Shown here piece by piece: positions 33,603-44,000 of a DNA stretch of 64,000 nucleotides. This DNA is from Acidobacteriaceae bacterium. Its GTDB lineage: Bacteria > Acidobacteriota > Terriglobia > Terriglobales > Acidobacteriaceae. Made by a program: the position numbers and the translations under genes. The stretch is taken from contig PLCO01000056.1 of assembly GCA_003134815.1 (NCBI GenBank), forward strand, positions 30,485-94,484, read 5' to 3'. Every line of letters begins with the position of its first letter. The stretch's first letter is position 1. The notes below the pieces were generated by a model. It was not told the DNA's origin. It made no database searches and saw only the letters and a list, made by a program, of their open reading frames with translations.

Positions 33603-34784
33603 TCAATCTGCCGGCCGTGCCGCGAGGCGCGCGGCCGCCGGGGATTCGGATCTGTTGCGGGCGTAGAGTGCGAGCAGGAACAGGAGCAGAAGCAGAATAG
33701 CGCCGAGGACGAGCAGGCTGCCTTCGGGGCCGTCTGCGCCGCCGCTCCAGAGGGGATTGCCGGCGGGGCTGGCGCTGAGAAAGTGGCCCTGGCCCTGAAG
33801 GCCGCTGTCGGCGGTGCCGTAGAAAAAGGTTTCTGCCCAGTCCCATGCCGCGTGGCAGCCGAGGGCCCACCAGGCCGAGCCGGTGAGACGAACGCTGAGG
33901 CAAAAGACGAAACCCATGAAGGCGGCGGCGAAGATGCCGATCCAGTTTTCGCCATTGTTGGAGGTGTGATAGAAGCCGAAGAATGTGGAGGTGACCCACG
34001 AGGCCTGCCAGAATGCGGCATTGCATGCAGCAGCCCTTAGGTGGAGCGCGAGGCAGGGGAAGAAACCGAGCGCGGCGGCGAGGTAGACTCCCCATGCGCC
34101 GTTGCCGCCGCCAGTGAAAGCGAGGTAAAGGCAGATTGCGATTTGCGCCGCGAGCGCCCACCAGAAATTGATGCCGCGGGCGAGCGTGGAGAGCGAATAA
34201 CAGCGGAAGAGGCCTTCCTCAACCGAGGCGACGAGCAGGAATGCAATGGCCCAGACAATGCCGATGCCCGCGGCCTGCGCTACGGAAAGCGAAGCGGAGC
34301 CGAGATGCATCCAGCCGCCCCAGGCCAGCGCTGTCACGAGCAGCGAGAGCGCGGCGAAGCCGGCGGCAAGGCCGGAGAGGAAATGCGGCACGCGGCGCGG
34401 GCCGGCGAGATTGTAGCTTTCGATGTGCCGGTCGAGATTCGGGCTGGCGCCCCGATCGTCGATGAGAGTCATGATGAGAGCGGCGGCGACAAGGGAGATA
34501 AACGGAACTAATTCTGAGACCAGGACGACGGGAGCGGAATCGATGGGCTCGTCATGAACGAACCCGGCGGCGTAGAAGAGCGTTCCGATGACTTCGCGGA
34601 AGAGGTAGTACATGGCAGCGAAGAGAAGGACGGACCAGCCGGCGCGCAGACCGTGCGGCCCGATGAAGACCCAGTCGAAATCGTGGCCCTGTTGCAGTGC
34701 GGCCAGCGGTGCTTGAGCGGCCGACGCGTTTGGAGCGGGGGCGGCCGGCCGCGCTTCTTCTGCGGGACGTAACTCCGGCTCCAT
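33603..34784 (-). CDS. CPBP-family intramembrane glutamic endopeptidase
   Basis: 393 residues from the ATG at 34784 (GAGAGGA site); a GTG at 34802 is the alternative. About eight membrane helices. The ABI/CPBP catalytic motifs are all present: EEGLFR (SVEEGLFRCYS), FGFYHTSN and the HxxxD-like GCHAAWDW. These are Rce1-like proteases, often linked to peptide maturation or self-immunity in bacteria. Pro/Ala-rich cytosolic N-terminus. In an operon with the GntR regulator. Confidence 0.87.
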   Translation of the reverse strand: MEPELRPAEEARPAAPAPNASAAQAPLAALQQGHDFDWVFIGPHGLRAGWSVLLFAAMYYLFREVIGTLFYAAGFVHDEPIDSAPVVLVSELVPFISLVAAALIMTLIDDRGASPNLDRHIESYNLAGPRRVPHFLSGLAAGFAALSLLVTALAWGGWMHLGSASLSVAQAAGIGIVWAIAFLLVASVEEGLFRCYSLSTLARGINFWWALAAQIAICLYLAFTGGGNGAWGVYLAAALGFFPCLALHLRAAACNAAFWQASWVTSTFFGFYHTSNNGENWIGIFAAAFMGFVFCLSVRLTGSAWWALGCHAAWDWAETFFYGTADSGLQGQGHFLSASPAGNPLWSGGADGPEGSLLVLGAILLLLLFLLALYARNRSESPAAARLAARPAD

Positions 34785-34874
34785 CGACGCTCCTCTCTTC
34801 ACGCAGAAATCTCTTCACCCGGCAAAGCGGGCGAAAAGGCACACACCAGCTTATACGTTTTTCAGAGAAAGAGA

Positions 34875-34904
34875 GGCCCCGGCGGCAAATGCGCGACCGG
34901 GGCC
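34875..34904 (-). terminator. Probable terminator after the BON-domain gene
   Basis: Perfect 8-bp stem GGCCCCGG/CCGGGGCC around a 14-base loop, followed on the minus strand by a pyrimidine-rich tail TCTCTTTCTCTG. Lies 64 bases after the BON gene stop. Confidence 0.5.
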
Positions 34905-34967
34905 CGGAAGGGTGAAGCTACCGATTACTGTTCAAGTTACTGTTCGCATTTCTGCTCACAGGGCTAG

Positions 34968-35741
34968 TTACTTTTCGCCATGCTGGCCGGCGACCTGGAT
35001 ATTGTTCGTGACGCTGAAGACTCCTGGAACCGAGTTGGCGCGAATGTAAGCTGTGTCCTTGTCAGATTGGGAGTCCACCACGCCATAGAGCTCCACATGG
35101 CCGTTCTGCACGGAGATGCGGATGGGCTTGGCGGGATCGATGGCATACCGGTTCAGCGAGCCGTAGCCATAAATGGCACGCGCGACGGCGAGCCGGATGC
35201 CGTCATCCATCGGCGAGACGGGATCCACGTCGATGTTGTCAACCACATCCTTGACGCCGGGTTGCGTGGAAACGACAGCCAGAGCGGTGTCGCGATTGGG
35301 GTAGTCGTGGGAATGGCCGCCCAGTGTTACGACGCCATCGTGGACATCGAGAGTGATGGCATCAAACATGCTGCCGTAACCCATGCTGGCGTAGGTGAGC
35401 TTATCGAGGAGCACCTTTTGTAACTGGGCGTCGGACACTTCGGGTCCGGCGACCTGGATATCGTTGCGGACGGCGGCTACGCCCTTCACTTTGTGGACGA
35501 TCTTGTCGGCATCGGCCTTGTACTCGTAGTTGGCAACGGTGCCGGACAAAGTCGCGACGCCGTTCGCGTCCACATTGACCTGTACATCCTTGAATTGCGA
35601 CTTATTCAGCTTGGCGTGGACCGCGCCGGCCAGGTCCTGCTGGTCGGGAGCTGCTTGCGCGAGCTGGGGAAGGAGCAGAGCGGTGCCGAAAAGGGCCGCG
35701 GCAAAGAGAAGAGAGTTGCGACGATTCATATTTCTTGTCAT
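34968..35741 (-). CDS. Periplasmic BON-domain protein
   Basis: 257 residues from the ATG at 35741, preceded by GGAGG. Signal peptide ends near AQA (residue 30). Three BON-like repeats follow: one around VNVDANGVATLSGTVANY, one around LDVHDGVVTLGGH and one around ISVQNGHVELYGVVDS, each with the core Gly. BON domains bind membranes or other envelope components (as in OsmY), typically in envelope stress. Stand-alone gene. Confidence 0.87.
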   Translation of the reverse strand: MTRNMNRRNSLLFAAALFGTALLLPQLAQAAPDQQDLAGAVHAKLNKSQFKDVQVNVDANGVATLSGTVANYEYKADADKIVHKVKGVAAVRNDIQVAGPEVSDAQLQKVLLDKLTYASMGYGSMFDAITLDVHDGVVTLGGHSHDYPNRDTALAVVSTQPGVKDVVDNIDVDPVSPMDDGIRLAVARAIYGYGSLNRYAIDPAKPIRISVQNGHVELYGVVDSQSDKDTAYIRANSVPGVFSVTNNIQVAGQHGEK

Positions 35742-35893
35742 TGGAAAATCCTCCATCATCAGGATTTGTGTCTTTCCTGCGCGGGCTCCCTGACGAATGA
35801 GCCGACGACGGCAATGAGCCCGCTGGTCTGTTTAGACACAGGTGGGGTGCGATTGGTTGCGTGAATTCGGTTCGAAATCGCCCGTCGGCAGGG

Positions 35894-38800
35894 TTAACGG
35901 TAACGGCGCGTGTTCTTTACGACCATGGAGAAGACGCCGGACTCGTCGCGAGCGACGACGAGGGAGAAGTGGCGATTGATGGCCACTTCCGCCTGGAGCA
36001 ACTGCTGGCTGGTGGTGTTGACGTCAGTGGCGTAGGTGAGGGTGACGTTGCGGCCCAACTGCTCCTGTACCGTGACGCGGGAGGTGGAGTTGCCGAATGC
36101 GCCGAGGTAGTTGGGATCGACCTTTACGGAGCCGGCGCCGAAGAGTTTCTGGACTCGGTTGCTGACGGTGGCGTTTAAAGCGCCACCGAGAAGGGCATCG
36201 GTGGTAAGACTGTTGTTGGCCTGCTCCTGCTGCTGCGTGTAGAGGCGCTGCTGGTTGGCAGTGTGGCCGAGCGCGAGCAGCGAAACGACATCGGCTTCCG
36301 GCATCGGAGGATCGCTGCGGTAGGAGACGCTGAGTTTCTGCAGGGTTCCATTGAGGCCCAGTGAAATATCGTAGTCCTCAACGTGGGCCGTGGCGCTGAG
36401 GTCGATGATGGGCTCGATGCGGATCGGGTTGGTGAAGGTGATGTCTCCGCGCTCGAGTTCGTAGCGGGTACCTGCGATAAGAGCGCTGCCCTCTGTGATG
36501 GAGACGGCGCCGAGCAGCGACGGCGTGGCCAGGGTTCCGCGCAGGCGCAGATCAACGTCACCGGCGAGCTTGGCGAAGGCGTTTTGGAAGTTCAACTGCG
36601 GCAAGGAGGCGATGTGTACGTCGAGCCGGACGTGGTTGGAGGGAGCGTCGGGCGGCGCGATCGCCTGCACGGAAGAACCAGCAGCGACGGCGAGGGAGGC
36701 AAGGTCGAGATCGGGACTAACGGCAAAATGAGTGATGAGAACATCGCCGCCGAGGAGAAGATTATTTTGCGAGCCCTGAAGATGCAGCGTTAGGTCGGCG
36801 AGCGAGCTGACGCCTTCGGGGTAACGGATGTGCACGCTTTTGCCGGTGACGGTGAGGTCGGCGAAGATTCCGTGCTGATAGGCGAGATAGCCGCCGAGAT
36901 TAAGCTGACCACCGCCGGTCATCGCGGTGAGAGATTTTACTTCGAGGCGGTTCTGATTGAATTCAAGCGTGCCGTTCAACTGACTGAGGCCGTTGGGAAG
37001 ATCTTCGAGGGAGAGCGCGCCGTTCTGAAAGTCAACGCTGCCCTGGAGGCCGGGATTCTGGAGAGGGCCGTGCGCTTCCAACTGGAATGTGGTGACACCG
37101 CTCGCGGTCAGGTCGGGATCAAGGGATTCGGCGAGCTTGAGATTGATGGATCCGTTGGCGGTGAGATCGAGCTGCCGCGCACCCTCAAGCGAAAGACTGC
37201 CCTGGGCGCGAAGATCGGTGTTGTCGCCGGTGACGTGGAGCGGGTCGAGATGGATTTTGCCGTCGGCCAGCGTGGCGTGCGCCGCGCCATCGCTTTCCAG
37301 ATGCACGCCGGCGACAGTGACGGCTGCCTGCTGCAGGCTGGCTTCGCCACGAAGCTGCTTGAGGTCCGCGAGCGGGCCTTCAAGCGTGACCGTTCCGGCG
37401 AGCGCGGAGTCGGCGGTGAAAGCGTCAACGTGCGCCATCCGAAAGAGAGCGCCGATGTTGAAGCGGGAAAACTCGAGCCGAGCCTTGGTGTCGTAGCCGG
37501 GTTTCATTGCAGTCTGGCCCTGAAGGCGTAGATCGGCCCCCTGCAACTGCGTGGTTGCGTTGTAAACGAGGCTGTGGCTGGCGGTATGCGCGGTGACTTC
37601 AAACACGCCGAATTGTTGCCCGCCCAAGGTGAGGGAGTTGAAGGTGGCGTTGGCAGTGAGCCGCGGATCGTCGAGCGAGCCCGAGCCGGCAATTGAGATT
37701 GCCAGCTTGCCCGCGGCCTCAAGATTGTGACGGCTGACCCACCCGATTTGCGCGATGTCAATTCCAGAGCCATGCGCGTCAAGAGCGAACGTTTTGGCGC
37801 TGAAGTCGTAACTGCCTGAAGCGGAGAGTTCGCCGGCAGCCTCGCCGGCGCTGGCGGAGAAGATTTTGAGCACGTTATTTGCCAACGAGGCTTCAACCCG
37901 GAGCCGCGTAACAGGCTCACCGTAGATCAAGCCATGATCCATCGCGACGGAGCCTGAGCCTTCAAGATCGCGGAGCGGTCCGTCTGCATGGAACTGCGCA
38001 TTGAATGTGCCGCTGACCGGGAGGGTTTGGGGATTCGCGCCAAGGAACGGCTGAAGCTGAGCGACGTCGAGATTGGTTACGTCGGCGTGCGCGTGAAGAA
38101 CGGAATCAGCGTCGTAAGTAGACTGAGCAGCGGCGACGGAGCGCGTTCGGCGTGAAGCTGGGGCTCCGGCGACGGAGGCGTCGAGAGTTCCGCTTGCGGA
38201 GATTCGGGAGTTTCCGACGAGCAATTCAGCGCGCGAAAGGTTTATCTGAGTTGGCGAATAGCTGCCTTCGAGGTCAGCTGAATCGAAGTGAACCATTTGC
38301 GGCGCGGCTGTATTGGCGCCTGTCGATGGCATTTCAACGGCCAATTGCGTGGCTTTGAGCGAGCCGGTGAGATGCGGCTTGATCAGCGAGCCGGTCCATG
38401 TTCCGTGGAAATCGGCTTGGCCAGACATGGCGACCGGCAGAGCGGCTACTCCAGATTTGCCGTTGCGATTGTAGCCGAGGCTGCGCAGCACGCCATCGAA
38501 GTCCGACAGGTTATGAGAGTGAGCATCGACGGTAAGTTGTGACGCGCTGCCCACTGGGTATGCGCCGAGCGCGCCTTGCGCTGTCACGTCGCTTGAGGGC
38601 AGGTGCAACTCGAGTTTTCGGAGATCGACGCCACCGTTGCGCTGAGTATAGGTGGCATCGATGACGCCGCTGGCGGGGAGTTCACCAGCAGGCGTATGTT
38701 GCGACGGGATCAAGGCCAGATTTGTGGTGATGACGGCGACGGTGCGCACATCGCCATTCGACCAGGTGGCCATTGCCGGGCCGTTGACGCGGGCGTCGAA

Positions 38801-40228
38801 ACCGAGGCGGCGATATTCGGGTGCGGCAACGATGTCGAGAATCGTGTCGAGCGAGACGCTTTTGATATTGGCTATGACTTTGCCGTTGAACAAGATTGGA
38901 ACGAGCGGGGCGTGGACCAGGACATTCCGTGCGGCTTGCGATTCTTCGGGGCCCGAAGCGGCGATTTGCGCAGGGACGGCGGTGTCGCCGGGAAGCCAGG
39001 GCGCAAGCTGGACGGAGCCGTCAATTTCGCCGCCCTGGCGGAGGCGCGCGACAATCTGCGTGATCAGAAGCTTTCCGCGATCGGCGTCGACTCGCGCGTC
39101 GAGGTTGACGCCGGCGGCGTTCAGATTTGCGCCAGTGTAGGAGCCATTATCGATATGGATGCTGCCGCCGAATTGAAAGGCGGGCGCGATTCCGTTGGCG
39201 GTGAGATCGAGATGAGCGACGCCGTCGGGCGAATCGGGGTAGCCGACAACCGGATCGAGGAGCCGCATATCGAGATCGCCTGCAACTTTGGCTTGCCAAT
39301 GCGGGTGCGTGAAATCATCGAGAACTCCAGAAACCTGGAGCGTACGGTCCGGCTCGCCGCGGTTGTGGCTCGTGAGCCGCAGGCTGGTCAGGGAGGCGCG
39401 ATTGCGCTCGAGATCGAGAACGAGCTGCAGCTTGCCATGTACGGCCGGTAACGGCCTACGCGGGATATCGCGGGCAATCACCAGGTCCTCGGCCGCGGCG
39501 TTAATGCGATAGTGCTCCGTCGCGCCAAATGCGCCATGCATGTAGATCATTTGCAGCGAGACGTCATCGGCTTTGAAGTCTAGAGGCAGGAAACGATTTT
39601 GCGCGTCGAAGCCCGCGGCGCGATCGTCCACATCCAGCATTCCCTGTTCCGCGGTGATCTGGCTGGCGCGCAGGTCGAAGAGCGTGTCGAGACCCGACTT
39701 GCCGTGGCTTACGGGCATGTGCGGGCGCGGCTGGTTGGTTGAGCCGTCGCGGTAGACGATGAAGTGCAGCTGCGGCTGCACGATTTCAAGGTCGCGTAGG
39801 GAGATATGCGGAGTGAAGAAGCCGAAGATGCTTGCGGCGACGCGAAGGCGGGCAATTTGCGCGTAGGGCGCTTCATTGGAATCTTCGGTGCCGTGAATCA
39901 CGACGCCGTCCGCTTCTGCTTCGAGGTGGAGAAGACGCCAGTGAAAGGATTCGATCTCCGCGCGGCCGCCGGTTACGTTTTCAATTTGAGCGATGAGGTG
40001 TTTGCGCATGAAATTCTCGAACGCGGCGGAGCTCATGACGAAATAGGCGACAACCGCTGTGAAGACGAACAGGACCGCGGCTGCCGCAAGCGAAAGCGGG
40101 AGGTGGCGAAGGAAGAAGCGGCGCACACGAGCGCGCGCGCTTCCCGGTTGGGGTTCCAGCGAGCTGCTCGGCGTGGGAGAAGCGGGATTGAGCTCGCGAT
40201 CGGTCAGATCGCCGATGGGGTCACTCAT
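35894..40228 (-). CDS. tamB: TamB-like translocation and assembly protein
   Basis: 1,444 residues. One N-terminal membrane anchor (residues about 38-62), then a long beta-strand-rich AsmA/TamB-like rod, ending in the TamB C-terminal domain (GALNATVSNRVQKLFG, LTYATDVNTTSQQLLQAEVAINRHFSL in short phrases such as VQEQLGRNVTLTYAT). Bridges inner and outer membrane; helps outer-membrane protein insertion or lipid transport. Starts with an ATGA overlap after the SurA-like gene; the Omp85 protein upstream is its expected partner. Confidence 0.9.
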   Translation of the reverse strand: MSDPIGDLTDRELNPASPTPSSSLEPQPGSARARVRRFFLRHLPLSLAAAAVLFVFTAVVAYFVMSSAAFENFMRKHLIAQIENVTGGRAEIESFHWRLLHLEAEADGVVIHGTEDSNEAPYAQIARLRVAASIFGFFTPHISLRDLEIVQPQLHFIVYRDGSTNQPRPHMPVSHGKSGLDTLFDLRASQITAEQGMLDVDDRAAGFDAQNRFLPLDFKADDVSLQMIYMHGAFGATEHYRINAAAEDLVIARDIPRRPLPAVHGKLQLVLDLERNRASLTSLRLTSHNRGEPDRTLQVSGVLDDFTHPHWQAKVAGDLDMRLLDPVVGYPDSPDGVAHLDLTANGIAPAFQFGGSIHIDNGSYTGANLNAAGVNLDARVDADRGKLLITQIVARLRQGGEIDGSVQLAPWLPGDTAVPAQIAASGPEESQAARNVLVHAPLVPILFNGKVIANIKSVSLDTILDIVAAPEYRRLGFDARVNGPAMATWSNGDVRTVAVITTNLALIPSQHTPAGELPASGVIDATYTQRNGGVDLRKLELHLPSSDVTAQGALGAYPVGSASQLTVDAHSHNLSDFDGVLRSLGYNRNGKSGVAALPVAMSGQADFHGTWTGSLIKPHLTGSLKATQLAVEMPSTGANTAAPQMVHFDSADLEGSYSPTQINLSRAELLVGNSRISASGTLDASVAGAPASRRTRSVAAAQSTYDADSVLHAHADVTNLDVAQLQPFLGANPQTLPVSGTFNAQFHADGPLRDLEGSGSVAMDHGLIYGEPVTRLRVEASLANNVLKIFSASAGEAAGELSASGSYDFSAKTFALDAHGSGIDIAQIGWVSRHNLEAAGKLAISIAGSGSLDDPRLTANATFNSLTLGGQQFGVFEVTAHTASHSLVYNATTQLQGADLRLQGQTAMKPGYDTKARLEFSRFNIGALFRMAHVDAFTADSALAGTVTLEGPLADLKQLRGEASLQQAAVTVAGVHLESDGAAHATLADGKIHLDPLHVTGDNTDLRAQGSLSLEGARQLDLTANGSINLKLAESLDPDLTASGVTTFQLEAHGPLQNPGLQGSVDFQNGALSLEDLPNGLSQLNGTLEFNQNRLEVKSLTAMTGGGQLNLGGYLAYQHGIFADLTVTGKSVHIRYPEGVSSLADLTLHLQGSQNNLLLGGDVLITHFAVSPDLDLASLAVAAGSSVQAIAPPDAPSNHVRLDVHIASLPQLNFQNAFAKLAGDVDLRLRGTLATPSLLGAVSITEGSALIAGTRYELERGDITFTNPIRIEPIIDLSATAHVEDYDISLGLNGTLQKLSVSYRSDPPMPEADVVSLLALGHTANQQRLYTQQQEQANNSLTTDALLGGALNATVSNRVQKLFGAGSVKVDPNYLGAFGNSTSRVTVQEQLGRNVTLTYATDVNTTSQQLLQAEVAINRHFSLVVARDESGVFSMVVKNTRRYR

Positions 40229-41079
40229 CGGGTTGCACCTGGATTCGCGACTGGGCTTGCGCCCGCGCTTGCGTTCGGAGTTGCGCTGGGGGTTGGGCCC
40301 GGAGTCGAGACCGATTCAAGCGACGGGTCGAGAACTTCAACGTCGCCCTGGGCGCGCAGATTTGTGAGCCAAGCGTCGAAGAGCACAGTCACTTGCTGTT
40401 CGAGCAGAATTTCCTGAATGCGCGGAGCCACCTGATCCAACGGCGGAACGGCTTCGCCGGGTTTGTACTGCGGAAGCAGCGTGTCGTGGTAGTAAGCATC
40501 GATCTGCTGCGGACTGATTTGAATGCCCTGACGAAAGCGTTCCTCAATGAAGCTCAGAATCTCAAGCCGGTAGCGAAGATAGGATTCGACGCGATCGGCG
40601 GTGAGGCCATGGGAAGTGAGGAATGCGTTCCATCCTGCATCCGCGGCGCAGTTCTGGTGGACGCAGGCGGGGAGCTGTTTGCGAATCTGGTCGAGACGAG
40701 CGTTCACCACTTCCTGCGAAGGCTCAATGGCCTGCACATCTTCCTGGCGAATCTGCTGCTGGATGAGCGCGCGGCTGATGAGCTGGTCAAGCGCGAGCGG
40801 CCGGGTGAGTTCGCCTTCACCGACAAGTTTTGGATCGAGAACGGAGAGGCGGATTTCGTCGTCGAGGTCGCTGAAGAGAATGGCGTGATTATTGACCACG
40901 GCGACAACGCGGTCGAGAACGACTGGAGACGCCGGGACGACGGAAGTAGCGGCGGCGTCGGATTGAGCTGCGGACGAAGCGGCGATTGCGGTGAGACACG
41001 CGACCAGAAACCAACTGCCGGCTCGGCAAAGTGCGGTCGTGAGACGTGCGGTCGTGATTGGGGCGCGCTGGTTCATCAA
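40225..41079 (-). CDS. SurA-like periplasmic chaperone without PPIase domain
   Basis: 284 residues. Signal peptide (residues about 15-38), then the SurA N-terminal chaperone core: LDRVVAVVNNHAILFSDLDDEIRLS near residue 54 (shown in part as RVVAVVNNHAILFSDLD), helices to about residue 235. No rotamase (parvulin) domain follows; the C-terminus is a Pro/Ala/Ser tail. A Cys pair (CVHQNC) sits mid-protein. It shares ATGA overlaps with the Omp85 gene before and tamB after, fitting a dedicated chaperone for outer-membrane proteins. Confidence 0.82.
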   Translation of the reverse strand: MMNQRAPITTARLTTALCRAGSWFLVACLTAIAASSAAQSDAAATSVVPASPVVLDRVVAVVNNHAILFSDLDDEIRLSVLDPKLVGEGELTRPLALDQLISRALIQQQIRQEDVQAIEPSQEVVNARLDQIRKQLPACVHQNCAADAGWNAFLTSHGLTADRVESYLRYRLEILSFIEERFRQGIQISPQQIDAYYHDTLLPQYKPGEAVPPLDQVAPRIQEILLEQQVTVLFDAWLTNLRAQGDVEVLDPSLESVSTPGPTPSATPNASAGASPVANPGATR

Positions 41080-44000
41080 AAGGCCTGCCCAAGACTGAAG
41101 AAGAAGTTGATGTGCGGCCCTTGTCCTAAATAAGGATCCGACTCGTAACCGGGAACAGGCAAAGGATTCGGTGACAGGGTGGGGATGGAGTAATTGATAT
41201 TCACCGGATAGATAGGCGGATTCAGGTTGTAGCTCACATCAAACCGGATCGGTCCGACAGGCGTATGGTAGCGCAGGCCCACGCCGAGCGAGTGAGAGAA
41301 ATTATTAAAGCTGCACACGCCTTGGTGACCGGTGGATGTGTATGGGCCTGAAGGAGTGTACCTGGGGTCGGGAGAGGGATCGTTGGGATTTGCCACCGCA
41401 TTCCTGCACGCGTTGCTGTTGGGCTGGCGAACGCGGAGGGCGCTGGCCCATGCGTCGCCGGCGTTGGTGAAGACATTGCCCATATCGTGAAAGATGACGA
41501 AGCTGACCGTGTTGCCCACCAAGGGCAGCGTAGGCGGGGGCAGGCGAAGCTCGGTGTTGTTGATGAGGGCGCCGGCGCCGCCGATCTGGAAACCGGTCTC
41601 GGGGTCGCGAGGGCCGGCGGCATTCTGTGAAAATCCGCGCAGGGAGACGGCGCCGCCCGCGTAGAGGCGCTCGGGAAGCGGAATGATCCCGTTGTTGCCA
41701 CTGCCAAAGGCGCGAATCTGGCCGTAACGCGTGTTGCGGGCGAGCACGAAGCGGCCTTTGTCGAATGCGTAATAGCTCGCGTTTGAAGTGTCAATGCGGT
41801 TGAATTCGGCCTCGGCGCCAAAGAAGCGGTCAGACAGAAACTCCTGAAAGCTGGTGTAGGTGCCGCGGTGGGCATCCATGGGCACGTCGCGCGTGTCGCG
41901 AATCCAAGTGAAAGCCGGGCCGCCGACACGGGTTGCGGTCGAGAGCTCGGAGATTTCCGCGGGAAACACCTGCAAGCTGCTGGCGGACACTTTGACGCGG
42001 CGGAAATCAATCTCGTAGATGAAGGTGTTGGCGCGAGAGAGCCAGGAGCCGGGCCGATTGAAGTTCTGAGTGAAACGGAATGCGCCCTCAAGGCGGGAGG
42101 CGACGTATGTAGAGACATCGAGGCTGTTGGCGTAGCCGCCGGAGAAGGTAAAGGCGAAGTTTGGATTGCCTTCAAGGTGCGGGACCTGGTACTGAAGCCC
42201 GACGCTTTGCTCAAGCAGGCCGTAGGTGCCGCGCAGAGAAATGGATTGGTCACGGCCCAAAAGTCCGGTGCGCGTGATGGCGGCGAGGACGCGGGGGCTA
42301 ACACCGGTTTTGCCGTTGGGATTGCAGCGGACGCCACCGGCGACTGCGCCGGCGCAGTTGTTTTGCGGCTGGCCTGTCTGTGCCTCGAAGCCGAAGCCGT
42401 AGGTTAACGTCCAGCGGCGCGCTTCCACAGTCTGCAACAGGACCGTTTTCATTGTCGCCTCGCCATTGGGATTGACGACGTTGGCATTTACCTCATTGAA
42501 GAGGGCGAGGTCATACAGGTTGCGCTGCGTGTCGGTGAGCGCGGTCTGGTTAAGCGGATCGCCGGCGTGAAGAGTGATAGCGCGCGCCACGGTTTGCGGG
42601 CGGGTGAAGTGGAGCCCGGTGAGGTCCACGTTGCGGACAAAAATCTGCGCGCCTTCTTCGACGTTGAATACGACATTAACTTTGCTGGAATCGGTGGGTT
42701 CGGGCTGCTGGGCGACTGTGACCGCAACCTGATCGAAGCCATGGCTGTAGTACTCGGTCACGATCGCGTCGTGGTCTCCAGCGAGATTAAGGGGTGAGAG
42801 CATTTGGCCGGGCGCGGTATTTAAAAGTGCGGTGACCACCGGCGTCGCAATGTGCTCGTTACCGGCGATGGTGAGATTGCCTACGCGCAGTTGCTGGCCT
42901 TCAGCAATGTGATAAGTGACGGTGAGGGGAGCGGTTCGCGCGATCGAAGGCTGCGACGAGGCTGTGCCTGCGGGGGGCGGGTTGTCGACCGAGACCGTCT
43001 CAGGGGTGCTGGTTTCAGGCGTGACTTTCACCTTGGAGAAGCCATTGTTCTTATAGACGGCTTCAATCGCGCTGACGTCGTCAGAGACCAACTCCTGGCT
43101 GTAGAGTCCGTGCCGGTCGAGAATGTTGGCGGCGTGGACGCTCAGCAGGTTTGCGAGCGTGGCGGTCGAAAAGAAATGATTGCCGGCGATGGAGACTTTG
43201 TCTACGCGGCGGCGCGGGCCAAGCACGACGGTGTAGAGAATATCGACGACCTGATTCGCGTTTTGGTTGGCGCTCTGGTTGGGGCCCGATGATTGCAGTT
43301 GGTGATCGACTTTGGCATCGAAGTAGCCCAGACGCTGATAGTAATCGCGCAGGCGACGGTTGCCTTCATTGAGCAGATCCTCGTCGACGCTGCCTTCGGA
43401 ATAGATGGGGATGAGGCGCTTGACGCGCTCGGAGTCGAGAGCAGCGCCATGCACTTCAACTTTGATTACAGGGCCACGGTTGGCGGAGAAGCGATAGTCG
43501 ACCGATTTGTTGGCGGCGTTGTATTGCGCGGACTCGAGCTTGACGTCGGCTTCCATGCGGTTCTGCTTTTGAAAATTGCGGAGAAGGCCATCGAGCGCGT
43601 GATTCACGGTATCGCGATCGACGTGCGCGCCGGTGCGCAGGCCAGCGAGGCGACGGAAAGATTCGAGGCTCATCCCGGCGTCGCCGGTGACGGTGATTTT
43701 GCCGATGCGTGCTCTTGGACCTGAAACGACGCGAAAGGCGATATCGGCAAGCTGCTGATCGGGGTGGGGCGTTACGGCCTGCGAGATCGACGATTCGTGA
43801 TAGCCGTTGTCCTCGAGGGTTGCGCGCATCTGGTCGATCGCGCGAAGGACTTTGGCCTGGGTAAAGCGCGTTCCGGCTTCCAACTGAGTGGCGCGCTGTA
43901 GAAGCGAGTTCATGGTGGCCCCTGTTGCGCCATCTACGCTGACGAGTCCGATAAACGTGCGCGGAGTTCCGAGGAAGACCAGCGACAGGCCATCTTGCTG

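Noticed and set aside
38603..39451. 282-codon open frame antisense to tamB
   Set aside because: GC-bias shadow of the TamB frame.
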